The position numbers were made by a program, and so were the translations under genes. DNA of 64,000 bases. Source: Anaerolineales bacterium. GTDB lineage: Bacteria; Chloroflexota; Anaerolineae; Anaerolineales; Villigracilaceae. Shown here one piece after another: positions 8,163 through 17,408 of the stretch. The first letter of the stretch is position 1. The number at the start of each line of letters is the position of its first letter. The stretch is from positions 1 to 64,000 of the forward strand of contig JAGVAO010000061.1 of NCBI GenBank assembly GCA_020060235.1, given 5' to 3'. Below the pieces are notes generated by a model, which saw only the letters and a list, made by a program, of their open reading frames with translations, searched no databases and was not told the DNA's origin.

Positions 8163-11100
8163 AATCTCGAATACGCTTCCGCTGCTTGCGCCCTGTACTT
8201 CGGGGAAGTAGGTCATCCAGGCGCGGGCGGGCAAAACGCGGAACTCACCCGGCAGCGAGGGGATGAGCGTGTAACTGAGCACATACGTCCCGGCAGGCAG
8301 GTAATCGCTCGTCCACTGGATGTGGTCGCTGTAAATGCGCGGAGTGTCGAAGTACCACCAGCCCCAGCCCACGGCGTAGGGGTCGTCGGGCGAGAAGAAT
8401 TCGACTTCGAGCGACTGCTCACCCTGCTGGCTGGTTTTCAGGGACGGGTTGACAATTTCCGCGCCCGCCGGGGCAAAATCTTCCACGTTCAGGTAATACA
8501 CATCGTTCGGCAGGCTCAGGCTGACCCGCACGGTGATTTTCCCCACCGTTTCGGGGCGCAATTGCCAGGCTTCAATCGGCTGGCAGGGGGAAATGCTGCA
8601 ATCGAAATATTCGCGGCTGACGGCAATGCCCTTGTTCAAGGCAGGCGCACCCTCCGCCGGGCGCAGGACATTCAGGATGGCGCGGTAATACAGTTTGCCA
8701 TTCCCCGCCTCGCGCAGGATTTTCAACTCATTCGGGTCGTTCAGGTACAGGCCGCTAAACGGCGTGGTGGATGTGACCGTCGTCAGCGTTTGCGGGCTGG
8801 CAGCCTGTCCGCGCGCCGCCTCGACGCCGTTCAGGGTCGCACTGAAGGGGAAATTGGCCGCAAACTCGCCCGTGCCGACCAGCGCGCTCGAAAGGGCGCT
8901 CAGCACCCAGGCGTTTTGCATCGCCCCACCCCAATCGCGGGTTGCGGAGCGATTGGCCGCCAGGTAACGGACGGCGTCGTTGAGCAGCGGCGAGGCCGGG
9001 TCGGCCTGCCCCATTGCATGGACAATGACCGCCGTCGTGTAAAGCGGCGTACCGGGCAAGCGCCAGTCACGGACGGGGGCATCCCAAAATGCGCCGGTCG
9101 AGGAGCGGTTGGCAGTCGCCGCCAGGTTTACCAGCAGCAGGCGGGCTGGCTCGCGCTCGTCCATGCCCAGGTAAGCCAGGGCCAGGTAACCCTGTCCCAG
9201 CGGGCTGAGGCGCTCGCGCCGTTCGTACAGTTCGTCAATCGGCAGTTGCGGCTGGCTGGCTGTTTTCAGGCTGCCCATCGGCCTGCCAATCGGTGAGCCG
9301 TAATAGGCCAGCATGAGGAAGGCCTGCTCGTCGAGGTTGACTCCTGGCGCATCCAGGTCGAGGGCAATCTGGGCAGAGAGATACTCCCTGGCCCGGCTGA
9401 GGGCAAAATCGTAATTGCCCGGTTCAGGCCCGGCCACCTGCGCCAGGGCATAGGCTGCATAGGCGCTCAGGAAGGGGTCGCTGGGATTTTCGCCCCACAT
9501 CCCGCGCCGGTACCAGTTCCAGCCGCCGTCGTTGTTCTGGAGGTTCGCCAGTTTGCCCGCCCAAGTCTGGACGGCGCGCTCGCGCCCGGCCAGGTCTGCG
9601 GCGGGAATGCCCGCCTCACGCAGGGCCGGCAGAATCGCCAGGTTCGCCAGCAGGTAGGAGGCTATCTCCTCGTTGCTCGAAAAAGCATCCGGTTCGGGCA
9701 GACTGTCGGCGGCGCTGAGCAGGTAAGCCCCCAGCGAAGGCGCAAGTTCGAGGGTCAGGTCGCCGCCCAGGGGTGTGAAGCTTCGGGGCAGGCTGACGAT
9801 TTCGGTCCGCGACCCGGCTGCGGGTAGCACGCCCGCGGTGACAAAGGCCTGCGGCGCGGTGTAACGCAAAATCGGAATCGCGCCGTCGTTCGGGCGGGTG
9901 GCATCCGTCAAATCTCCCGACTTGACCGAAAAGACCAGGTCGGCGGAAAGGGCCTCGCCCGCCGTCACCCACCAAGAGACCAGCGCGCGGCCGTTGGCAG
10001 GCACATCGACCTGCTGCGCGGCGGTTCGCGGGTCATCGAGACTGACACCGCTGGCTTTCAGGCTGACCTCGGCCCTGAGCGGGCTGGCGGTGGTATTGTT
10101 GACGTAAGTCGAAATCCGCGCCCGGTCGCCGACCACAAAGTAGCGTGGAACAATGGGGCGCAGCAGTAAGTCTTTGCTGGTGACCAGGTTCAGGCGCGCC
10201 GCGCCAACGCGGGTCTGGCGGTCAAGACCGCGCGTGTCCACCTGCCAGGTGGTCAGGCTGTCGGGCAGGGTCAGCGTAATTCGGGCCGAGCCATCGGCGT
10301 TGGTAACGAAGGTCGTCCACAGGGCCGTATCGGGGAAGTCCTCGCGGATGGCTGCCAGGGCTTCGCCGCCGCCCCCGCCGCCCATGCCGCCAATCGGCTG
10401 GAAATAACGCTTGGCATAGACGACGCTGGTCAGGCCAGTATGCACCGCCAGCGGCTGGAGGTCGTAAAAAGCCGGGACGATGTCACGCGCGTTGGGGTCG
10501 GCCAGCGCCAGGGCGGCCAGGTCGACCACTGCCAGTGAAAACTCTCCCTGCACCGGCTGGCCTTTCGAGTCGCTGACGCGCAAATCAAACTGCACGCTCT
10601 CGCCAGGGCTGGCCTTTTCGGGCGTGGCCTTGAGTTCCACATTCAGGATAAAGTTGCCGGGGTCGACTTCCAGATTGACGTATCCCTGACGGAATTGGAC
10701 ATCCGGCCCGAGCAGGGTAACAGAAACATAGGTATTGGGCGCGTTGTCGTCGCTGAGCGGAATGCTGACGCTCTCGCCGCCCGGCGCAACCTGCAAAATC
10801 CGTGAAGAGAGAATCGCACCGCGCTCGGTCGTCACCAGCGCCCGAACCGATTCGTCGAAGGGGTTGGGGATGAACACCCCGGCGGTCTGCCCGGGCTGAT
10901 AACTGGATTGGTCTGCCGTCAAGCGAATCTGGCTGAAGGGCATCACCGGCCAAATGGCCTGGCCCTGCCCGCCAACCCATACCAGGGTTTCGCTGGCGTT
11001 GCCGTCCACCGCGACGCGCAGGAGATAAGTGCCCGGCGCGGAGGGCGTAAAGGAGACTTCGGCCAGGCCGTCGGCCCCGGTGCGAACCTGCCTGTTCTCG

Positions 11101-14018
11101 AGCGGCGTGACCTGCTTGTCGTAACGCGGGTACGGGCTGGATTCATCGCCCGGCCTCATCTTCCAGGCAACTTGCTGGAAATCGACCTGCAGCGTCCGTC
11201 CACCCTGCGGAGTCTTGTCCAGGTTGACAACGGTCAGGGTAAAGCCCAGCGGCGTCCCGGCGCGCCCGACCCACTGCGCCGGGCGAATTCCGGGATAAAA
11301 AGCCGCCGGGTGCAGGATAGCCGATTCGCGCGCGCTGAGCGGAAATCCGCCCGATTCGCTGGCGGTCACTTCGAGCATAAAACTAGAGGTGCCATTAATT
11401 TGCAGGTCATCAAAAACCAGGTTCGCTGCGCCATCTGTTCCGGTGCGGCCCTCGCCGCTGGCAACTTCGATGCCATAGCGGCCGCTCCACATCCCCAGCC
11501 AGTCGGCCACATATTCGCCGCTCTGGAAGCCGGGGATGGAAAAATATTCCGGCTCACGGTACAGTTTCCAGGTAAAGGGCAAGTCGGCGGCGGGCGCGCC
11601 GAAGAAGTAATCGGCCCGAACCGTTGCCGTCAGCGGCTGCCCGGCCAGGCCTTCACGAGGGGTCATCGCCACCGACAAGTTGATTTCAGGCTTGCGGTAA
11701 TCGGCCACGCCGAAAGCCAACTCGAAAGTTTCATCACCGCCCCAACGGTTCTTGTCGCCTATCACCTGGATGACCCAACCGCCCGGGCCGGCATTCTCAG
11801 GCAGGTTGAACTGCCCGCTGAACGTTCCATACTCCGAGAAGGTTATCGGCGCGCCGGACACCTCCGTCCCGCGCTCGTCCCTCAGGACAACCCGCCATTG
11901 CGGCTGCGGCTGCAAGTCGCTGTAACGCCCATTAAAGGCCTGCCGGGCAATCCCGCGATACGACACCTGCTGGCCGGGGCGGTAAATTGGCCGGTCGGTG
12001 TAGAGGTACACCCGATTATGTTCACCGGTATAAAAATCAACATACAGGTCGAACTCCCAGGGCGAAATGCCAACATCAAAGTGAGTGGCCGCCATGCCGA
12101 ACCAATCGTCGCCGGGCTGGCCGAGCACAACGTAATAATTCTCGCTAATATCCAGCCTGTTGTCGAAGCGCGGCTGCCACAGGCCGCTGGCATCCGTCTG
12201 GCCGCTGGCAAGCAGGCCGCCATTCCGGTCATACAAGCCAATCGGGGCCGAGGCAACCGGCTGTCCGCTGCGCAAATCGACGGCCCAGGCCAGGGCGCTA
12301 TCCGCCGCCAATTTCAGCGTCAGGTTGACGTTGCTCGAAAGCACAGTCATCGGCTGCGGGCGGAAAGCGCCGCCCAGCAGGCTCGAATCGACGCGCGTAA
12401 AATACAGGCCGGGCGGCAGGCTGTCATCCTCGGTCAACGGAGCGTTGTAAACGCTTGTGCCGCTGCCCGCATTCGGACTCAGGGCCAGCGTCCAGGGCCG
12501 GGCAGGGACAAAATTCTCACGCTCCTGGTAGGCATTCTCCAGCCTGAAAAAGTCGGACAGCGAAATCGCGCCGGTGGTAATGTCCAAGAAAGCCAGGTTG
12601 GTCACCTGGATTCCCACATGCGGGTCTTCGGGGCGCACAAAAAACACCGGCAGGTAGGCCAGGCTCAATCCCGGCTCAGGCGGGCTGCTGCGAAAACGGA
12701 AGGTGTACGCCTGCCCCAGGCGCATCCCCCACTTGTCGGCCAGGTCGCCCGAAACAGAAGCCGTGTAAAGCGTATCGGGGTTGAACTCGCCATGAATATA
12801 GAGCGCGCCTTCATAAATATAAACGCGCACATCGCTGGCGGTCGGGCTGACCATAACCATCTTTTCGATTTCATCAGCCGTGTACTCGCCCACCGGCGCG
12901 GTCAGGAAAATCTCGACCCGCTCGCTGTAAGGTTTGGCCCCGCCGTCGAAAGGCGTGGTGTAGGCAATCGCAAAGTTTGGAACACTGGTGTAATTGCGCT
13001 GGATGCCGGCCTGCAAACCCAAGCCGCCGCGCGAGCGGGATGCGGACGAGAGGCGCAGGCTGTACGCCGCAGAGCGGACCAGGCGACCCGCAGGCTTGAA
13101 TACCGTTTGGGTGGCGTTTTCGTTCCATTCAAAGGTTCCGTTAACCGCCCCACCCGGGCCGTCGAGGCGCAAATCGGCCTCCACGCTGGCCCGGTCCATC
13201 GGCTGGTTGAAGGTGACGGTAAATGCCGGTTCGAGTTCCAGGTCGAGCTGGTCGGAGGGGCTAATCTCGACCACGCGCGGCAGGGAGGTGCGAAAAGCCC
13301 AGGCCGGGGCATTTTCGAGTTTCAGCCCGGCCAGGCTTTCCAGCGCAGGGTTGACCCGCACGGTATAGTCCGCGCCGCCGTCCAGGCCTGGGTCGGGGTA
13401 AAAGATGTAGGTGCTGGTGTTCAGCCATTCGCCGCGTCCGTTCACCGGCGGCTCGATGCTGAACCCGGCAGGCAGCCCGGCAGAATCGCTCCCAAGCGGC
13501 ACGACCGGCTGGTTGAAAGCCACCACAACCGCCGAATCGGTACGGATGTCTTCGCCATCGGCGGCGGGCAGGGTCTGGGTGACAGCCAGGGCCGGGGCGG
13601 TGAAAAACCCGGCAGTCCAGGGTTCGAGCAGGACCAAACCGTTCGCGGCTGTCGCGCCAATGGACAGGCTAAAGGTCACGGGTGAATCCGCCGGGAGCGG
13701 CTGGAGCGGGGTAAAGGTCAGGGTCGAATCGTCAATCCAGGTGTAGATGCCCTCGCCCTTATCCATCTTCAAGGCCGCTTCGACCGAGGCGCGGTTCATC
13801 GGCTGGTTGAAGAAAAAAGCAATTCCCTGCTGGACGCCAACCTGGCTGCCCGCAGGCGGGTCGGTTTCGACAATGGCGGGCGGCAGCGGCAGGGGTGTGG
13901 CGGTCGGCGTCGCCAAAAAGGGGACGTCGATTTCGACCGGCGCGGTGAAGTTGCAGGCCAGCGCGAGGCTGATAAGCAGGGCAAAAATGGCAGAGACAAA
14001 ACGCGATGTGCGGGACAT
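8154..14018 (-). CDS. Alpha-2-macroglobulin-like lipoprotein
   Basis: This 1,954-residue protein starts at MSRTSRF, with GGAGGAG seven bases upstream. A signal peptide ends in the lipobox LALAC, followed by a TPTATP linker. The N-terminal half contains several Ig-like domains (repeats of FNQPM). Macroglobulin MG domains follow, then the conserved FPDTALWTTF segment near 1230 and an alpha/alpha-barrel TED-like region (about 1440-1750). Bacterial homologues trap attacking proteases in the periplasm or at the surface. The thioester CxEQ is missing: the equivalent stretch reads SSNEEIAS. No PBP1C gene is adjacent, unlike the usual YfhM arrangement. Confidence 0.85.
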   Translation of the reverse strand: MSRTSRFVSAIFALLISLALACNFTAPVEIDVPFLATPTATPLPLPPAIVETDPPAGSQVGVQQGIAFFFNQPMNRASVEAALKMDKGEGIYTWIDDSTLTFTPLQPLPADSPVTFSLSIGATAANGLVLLEPWTAGFFTAPALAVTQTLPAADGEDIRTDSAVVVAFNQPVVPLGSDSAGLPAGFSIEPPVNGRGEWLNTSTYIFYPDPGLDGGADYTVRVNPALESLAGLKLENAPAWAFRTSLPRVVEISPSDQLDLELEPAFTVTFNQPMDRASVEADLRLDGPGGAVNGTFEWNENATQTVFKPAGRLVRSAAYSLRLSSASRSRGGLGLQAGIQRNYTSVPNFAIAYTTPFDGGAKPYSERVEIFLTAPVGEYTADEIEKMVMVSPTASDVRVYIYEGALYIHGEFNPDTLYTASVSGDLADKWGMRLGQAYTFRFRSSPPEPGLSLAYLPVFFVRPEDPHVGIQVTNLAFLDITTGAISLSDFFRLENAYQERENFVPARPWTLALSPNAGSGTSVYNAPLTEDDSLPPGLYFTRVDSSLLGGAFRPQPMTVLSSNVNLTLKLAADSALAWAVDLRSGQPVASAPIGLYDRNGGLLASGQTDASGLWQPRFDNRLDISENYYVVLGQPGDDWFGMAATHFDVGISPWEFDLYVDFYTGEHNRVYLYTDRPIYRPGQQVSYRGIARQAFNGRYSDLQPQPQWRVVLRDERGTEVSGAPITFSEYGTFSGQFNLPENAGPGGWVIQVIGDKNRWGGDETFELAFGVADYRKPEINLSVAMTPREGLAGQPLTATVRADYFFGAPAADLPFTWKLYREPEYFSIPGFQSGEYVADWLGMWSGRYGIEVASGEGRTGTDGAANLVFDDLQINGTSSFMLEVTASESGGFPLSARESAILHPAAFYPGIRPAQWVGRAGTPLGFTLTVVNLDKTPQGGRTLQVDFQQVAWKMRPGDESSPYPRYDKQVTPLENRQVRTGADGLAEVSFTPSAPGTYLLRVAVDGNASETLVWVGGQGQAIWPVMPFSQIRLTADQSSYQPGQTAGVFIPNPFDESVRALVTTERGAILSSRILQVAPGGESVSIPLSDDNAPNTYVSVTLLGPDVQFRQGYVNLEVDPGNFILNVELKATPEKASPGESVQFDLRVSDSKGQPVQGEFSLAVVDLAALALADPNARDIVPAFYDLQPLAVHTGLTSVVYAKRYFQPIGGMGGGGGGEALAAIREDFPDTALWTTFVTNADGSARITLTLPDSLTTWQVDTRGLDRQTRVGAARLNLVTSKDLLLRPIVPRYFVVGDRARISTYVNNTTASPLRAEVSLKASGVSLDDPRTAAQQVDVPANGRALVSWWVTAGEALSADLVFSVKSGDLTDATRPNDGAIPILRYTAPQAFVTAGVLPAAGSRTEIVSLPRSFTPLGGDLTLELAPSLGAYLLSAADSLPEPDAFSSNEEIASYLLANLAILPALREAGIPAADLAGRERAVQTWAGKLANLQNNDGGWNWYRRGMWGENPSDPFLSAYAAYALAQVAGPEPGNYDFALSRAREYLSAQIALDLDAPGVNLDEQAFLMLAYYGSPIGRPMGSLKTASQPQLPIDELYERRERLSPLGQGYLALAYLGMDEREPARLLLVNLAATANRSSTGAFWDAPVRDWRLPGTPLYTTAVIVHAMGQADPASPLLNDAVRYLAANRSATRDWGGAMQNAWVLSALSSALVGTGEFAANFPFSATLNGVEAARGQAASPQTLTTVTSTTPFSGLYLNDPNELKILREAGNGKLYYRAILNVLRPAEGAPALNKGIAVSREYFDCSISPCQPIEAWQLRPETVGKITVRVSLSLPNDVYYLNVEDFAPAGAEIVNPSLKTSQQGEQSLEVEFFSPDDPYAVGWGWWYFDTPRIYSDHIQWTSDYLPAGTYVLSYTLIPSLPGEFRVLPARAWMTYFPEVQGASSGSVFEIRE

Positions 14019-14143
14019 ATCTCTCCTCCGGGAGAAACGCAGGCTTTCGCCTGCAAACAACGATACATCAACTATTTTGATTATACAGCGGCGGGGCAGA
14101 AAGCCAATAACCAGTATAATCAAGAAAATTCTTGGAGATACCG

Positions 14144-14905
14144 ATGAAAATCCTGGTCACAAACGACGATGGTGTGCAGGCGCCCGGCCTGCTGGCGCTG
14201 GCCCAGGCCATGCGCAGGCTGGGCGAGGTGACCGTGCTGGCCCCCGACCGCAACTGGAGCGCCAGCGGGCACGTCAAAACCATGGAACGCCCCCTGCGGG
14301 TGCGTGAAACCCGACTGGCCGATGGCTCACCCGCCTACACCAGCGACGGCGCGCCCTCCGATTGCGTGGCCCTCGCCATCCTGGGCGTTTTGGACGAAAA
14401 ATATGACCTGGTGGCGTCGGGCATCAATCCCAATGCCAACATCGGCCACGATGTAACCTATTCCGGCACAGTCACCGCCGCAATGGAGGCGGTCATCTGC
14501 GGCGTGCCGGGAATCGCCGTTTCGCTCAATTCCCCGCCCGAACACGGCGAAATCGACTACACCCCGGCTGCCAACGCCGCCCTGCGAGTAGCCGAACAGG
14601 TGGCGGCGCGCGGCCTGCCCGCGGGGGTACTACTCAACGTCAACGTGCCTTACCTGAGTGAGCAGGAATTGAAGGGCTACCTGGTTACCCGCCAGGGACT
14701 ACGGGTCTATCGCGATGCGCTGGTACGCCGCAATGACCCGCGCAACCGTCCATATTATTGGATTGGCGGCGACTTCCCGACCGGCATCCCTGAAGATGGC
14801 ACCGATGTCGGCGCGCTGGCGGCGGGCTACGTCTCGCTGACGCCCCTGCAACTCGACCTGACCGCCCGAAACGCGCTCGAAAACCTGAAAACCTGGGAGT
14901 TCTAA
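14144..14905 (+). CDS. surE: 5'-nucleotidase SurE
   Basis: This 253-residue protein begins MKILVTNDDG, the SurE metal-binding signature, and continues with SGHVKT, the GAPSDCVALA loop, SGINPNANIGHDVTYSGTVTAAMEA and ISLNS-like strands. SurE is a metal-dependent 5'(3')-nucleotidase and exopolyphosphatase acting in stress and nucleotide salvage. GGAG lies about six bases before the ATG, making this start preferable to a TTG four codons upstream. The next gene starts two bases after the stop. Confidence 0.93.
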   Translation: MKILVTNDDGVQAPGLLALAQAMRRLGEVTVLAPDRNWSASGHVKTMERPLRVRETRLADGSPAYTSDGAPSDCVALAILGVLDEKYDLVASGINPNANIGHDVTYSGTVTAAMEAVICGVPGIAVSLNSPPEHGEIDYTPAANAALRVAEQVAARGLPAGVLLNVNVPYLSEQELKGYLVTRQGLRVYRDALVRRNDPRNRPYYWIGGDFPTGIPEDGTDVGALAAGYVSLTPLQLDLTARNALENLKTWEF

Positions 14906-14907
14906 AC

Positions 14908-15294
14908 ATGCCCGCATTCACTTCCCCGTCCAACCCGGCAGATTTCAACGCCCGCGTCTGGCAGGTTGTGCGCCAGATTCCGCCCGGCAGGGTCATGGCC
15001 TACGGACAGGTTGGCGCGCTCGTTCCCGTCCCTGACAGCATGAGCCTGAAAGACTACGACGCCTTCCGCGCCCGCTGGGTCGGCGGTGCAATGGCCGCCT
15101 GCCCGGAGGGTGTTCCCTGGTGGCGGGTGGTCAACGCGCAGGGAAAAATCAGTCCGCGCCCGGGGGCCGAGAAGCAGCGCGCCCTGCTCGAAGCCGAGGG
15201 GGTCGTCTTCGACACCAAAGACCGTATCGACCTTTCCCGCTTTGGCTGGCATCCTGACGAAGGGCAAAACGAAAAAACCCTAACATTATTTTAA
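14908..15294 (+). CDS. Alkyltransferase-like protein (ATL/MGMT family, no active Cys)
   Basis: The 128 residues match the DNA-binding domain of O6-alkylguanine-DNA alkyltransferases (VWQVVRQIPPGRVMAYGQVG, then VPWWRVVNAQGKIS). The catalytic PCHR motif is replaced by PWWR, so there is no acceptor cysteine. This is the hallmark of ATL proteins, which bind O6-alkylguanine and recruit nucleotide excision repair. It starts two bases after surE and is surely co-transcribed with it. The fold assignment is secure, and the recruitment role is inferred from family knowledge. Confidence 0.88.
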   Translation: MPAFTSPSNPADFNARVWQVVRQIPPGRVMAYGQVGALVPVPDSMSLKDYDAFRARWVGGAMAACPEGVPWWRVVNAQGKISPRPGAEKQRALLEAEGVVFDTKDRIDLSRFGWHPDEGQNEKTLTLF

Positions 15295-15304
15295 GAAAAA
15301 CCTC

Positions 15305-15333
15305 TTGCATTTTTGCACGCATAGGGGTAATAT
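15305..15333 (+). promoter_or_regulatory. Promoter-like element ahead of a hairpin
   Basis: TTGCAT (15305-15310), a 17-base spacer and TAATAT (15328-15333) form a moderate sigma-70-type match. It is followed within a few bases by the hairpin at 15340. It could drive the AI-2E-family gene with a structured leader, or be fortuitous. Confidence 0.35.
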
Positions 15334-15339
15334 ATAGAA

Positions 15340-15378
15340 GACAGACGTCAGGGTGCCCCCCTCACCCTGGCGTCTGTC
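15340..15378 (+). terminator. Strong hairpin, terminator of surE-atl or leader structure
   Basis: A 16-bp stem starting GACAGACG, with one G-U pair, has a 7-base CCCCCCT loop between the atl stop and the permease start. The T-rich tract after it is poor (ATTTAAGT). It may stop surE-atl transcription or stabilise a transcript end. Confidence 0.65.
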
Positions 15379-15450
15379 ATTTAAGTCTACTTTCAGGGGA
15401 TTATTGCCAAAACCAACTACCCTGAATTAAAATCAAGCCGGAGAGACTCT

Positions 15451-16662
15451 ATGGAGACGACGAATAAATCCCCGCGCTGGAACGCTAGCACCAAACTAAT
15501 CGCCGGGTTAACCCTGGTGGCGATTGTTGGTTTCCTGCTGGCCCGGTTCCAGGGCATTTTGCCGCCGTTGATTATGACTTTCCTGCTGGTGTACCTGCTT
15601 TACCCGGTGGCGAATTTCCTCAAAAACAGGCTGCGTTTCGCCTGGGGGCTGGCCGTCCTGGTGGTTTACCTGGTTCTGATTTTGCTAATTCTGGGCCTGG
15701 CAACCATCAGCGGATTCGAACTGGTGTCGCAGGTACAAAGTCTCATCAGGACGGTCGAAACCAGCCTGAGCGAACTGCCCGAACTGGCCCAGCAAATTTC
15801 TGAAATCAATTTCCAGGTTGGGCCATTGGTCTTCGAGATGAGCGCCCTCGACCTGGACACCCTCAGCGGACAGTTGATAGACGCCGCGCGGGCCATGCTG
15901 GGACGCACCGGCGAGGTCATTGGCACAGTCGCCGGGACAGCCCTCAGCTCGCTGGCCTGGACAGCCTTTGTGCTGCTGATGTCCTTCTTCATCCTGTCCG
16001 AAAGCCGCGGCCTGCCCGGAGGCATCCTGAACATCAATGCCTACGATTACGCCAACGACCTGAACCGCGCCAAGCAGGAACTGACCAAAATCTGGAACGC
16101 CTTCCTGCGTGGACAGATTATCGTCGCCAGCCTGGCAATACTTGTCTACACGCTGGTTTTAAGCACCCTCGGCGTGCGATACGCGCTCGGTCTGGCCCTG
16201 TTGACCGGCGCGGCGCGCTTCCTTCCTTATGTCGGCCCGGCCATCGGCTGGACGGTTATGGCGCTGGTGGCTTTCTTCCAGGCTTACAAGCCTTTTGGCC
16301 TGTCCGACGTCGCCTATACCCTGATAGTGATGCTGGTTGCCTGGGCCATCGACGCCGTTTTCGATAACATCGTTCAGCCGCGCATCATGGCAGACGCTTT
16401 GAAAGTCCACCCGGCGGCGGTGCTGGTGGCGGCCATCATTGCCCTCGACCTGCTCGGCGTTTTAGGAGTTATCGTTGCCGCCCCGATGCTGGCCACCCTG
16501 CAACTCGCCGGTCGTTATGTCATCCGCAAAATGCTCGACATCGACCCCTGGCAGGGATTCGAGGACAGTCACCCGCCTGAGCCTTTGCGCAAACAAATCA
16601 GCGACAAAATCGAAATCGTTAAGGCTTTATGGCAAAAACTGACCAAAAAGCCTGTAAAATAG
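15451..16662 (+). CDS. AI-2E family transporter (UPF0118/YdiK-like permease)
   Basis: This 403-residue polytopic protein has paired N-terminal helices (22-70), a large soluble loop (about 80-150) and a C-terminal block with PYVGPAIGW and DNIVQPRIMADALKVHPAAVL. That block is diagnostic of the AI-2E exporter family, whose members export signals or exchange Na+/H+. GGAGAG precedes the ATG. The C-terminal 40 residues are charged and probably cytosolic. The cargo cannot be inferred, and the downstream small protein gives no hint. Confidence 0.85.
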   Translation: METTNKSPRWNASTKLIAGLTLVAIVGFLLARFQGILPPLIMTFLLVYLLYPVANFLKNRLRFAWGLAVLVVYLVLILLILGLATISGFELVSQVQSLIRTVETSLSELPELAQQISEINFQVGPLVFEMSALDLDTLSGQLIDAARAMLGRTGEVIGTVAGTALSSLAWTAFVLLMSFFILSESRGLPGGILNINAYDYANDLNRAKQELTKIWNAFLRGQIIVASLAILVYTLVLSTLGVRYALGLALLTGAARFLPYVGPAIGWTVMALVAFFQAYKPFGLSDVAYTLIVMLVAWAIDAVFDNIVQPRIMADALKVHPAAVLVAAIIALDLLGVLGVIVAAPMLATLQLAGRYVIRKMLDIDPWQGFEDSHPPEPLRKQISDKIEIVKALWQKLTKKPVK

Positions 16663-16706
16663 TCAGGGATGCTATAATTTGCTTAATATTGCGAAAGGAG
16701 TTGACA

Positions 16707-16889
16707 ATGCCTAAGAATACCGAACCCACAACCGAAACCCTGGCCGAAACCGAGAACTACCTGGTCTGGAAAGCGGACGAACCCGATGGCGAAACCACCT
16801 ATCATGTCGAGTTGGGGAACCTGACCATTCATTTCTTCAAGGAAGAGTGGGAAGAATTCCTGGCCCTGGCCCGCGCCCTGGAGGACTAA
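16707..16889 (+). CDS. Small conserved-looking hypothetical protein (60 aa)
   Basis: The start is ATG 16707, preceded by AAAGGAG at ideal spacing. The 60-residue acidic protein (ETENYLVWKADEPDGETTYHVELGNLTIHFFKEEWEEF) alternates beta strands with a final amphipathic helix and has no membrane segment. It lies 44 bases after the AI-2E-family gene and is closed by a strong terminator, which supports it being a real gene. No family is recognised. Confidence 0.7.
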   Translation: MPKNTEPTTETLAETENYLVWKADEPDGETTYHVELGNLTIHFFKEEWEEFLALARALED

Positions 16890-16906
16890 TCCGTTCGCGG
16901 AACAAA

Positions 16907-16948
16907 AAAGCAAACGCGCCCAGCCTGAAAGCCGGGCGCGTTTGCTTT
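16907..16948. terminator. Bidirectional terminator between convergent genes
   Basis: A perfect 15-bp stem (AAAGCAAACGCGCCC with its complement) has a 12-base loop. A run of A's lies on one side, giving T's on the minus transcript. It separates the small-protein gene (plus) from the holin-like gene (minus). Confidence 0.85.
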
Positions 16949-16961
16949 GGGCGGTTGTGTG

Positions 16962-17333
16962 CTACCGTCGGTCGTCTTTGATGAAGGCCGTCAGGACAAC
17001 ACTGACAATGCTGACCACCAGGCCGCCCAGGAAGGCAGGCCAGAACCCGTCCACCGTGAAGCCGATGCCGAAATTCAGGCCAATCAGACCGGTCAGCCAG
17101 AACAAGAGGGTGTTAATCACCAGCGTGAACAGCCCCAGGGTCAGGATAATCAACGGGCAGGTCAGGAATTTGAGCAGGGGGCGTACCAGAGCGTTCAACA
17201 GGCCAAAAATCAGCGCCAGGCCCAGGTAAGAAACCCAGGTTGTCCCCGGCAGGGGCAATATCCCCGGAACCAGGCTGACAGCAGCGTACAGGGCAACGGC
17301 ATTAATCAGTAAGCGAATCAGGAATTTGTTCAT
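16962..17333 (-). CDS. Phage-holin family IV / YvlD-like membrane protein
   Basis: These 123 residues span four transmembrane helices with the signature FGLLNALVRPLLKFLTCPLIILTLGLF...N of the YvlD/holin-superfamily-IV proteins. Despite the name these are ordinary chromosomal membrane proteins linked to envelope stress, and no phage genes are nearby. The full length matches the family. It is probably monocistronic. Confidence 0.88.
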   Translation of the reverse strand: MNKFLIRLLINAVALYAAVSLVPGILPLPGTTWVSYLGLALIFGLLNALVRPLLKFLTCPLIILTLGLFTLVINTLLFWLTGLIGLNFGIGFTVDGFWPAFLGGLVVSIVSVVLTAFIKDDRR

Positions 17334-17408
17334 TTTTTTCTCCTTGTTGCGCGAGAGATTCCGGGCCGCAGGCCCTTTGGTCGCGCTATTCTGTTATACG
17401 CCCGACCG

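Noticed and set aside
10908-13685. A very long open frame on the plus strand opposite the macroglobulin gene
   Set aside because: It is the reverse-strand shadow of a high-G+C gene with strong third-position bias. It has no domain, no ribosome-binding site and a composition rich in Arg/Gly.
16962-17333. Prophage remnant suggested by the holin-type annotation
   Set aside because: YvlD-like proteins are chromosomal, and no phage structural, integrase or lysis genes or attachment repeats are nearby.
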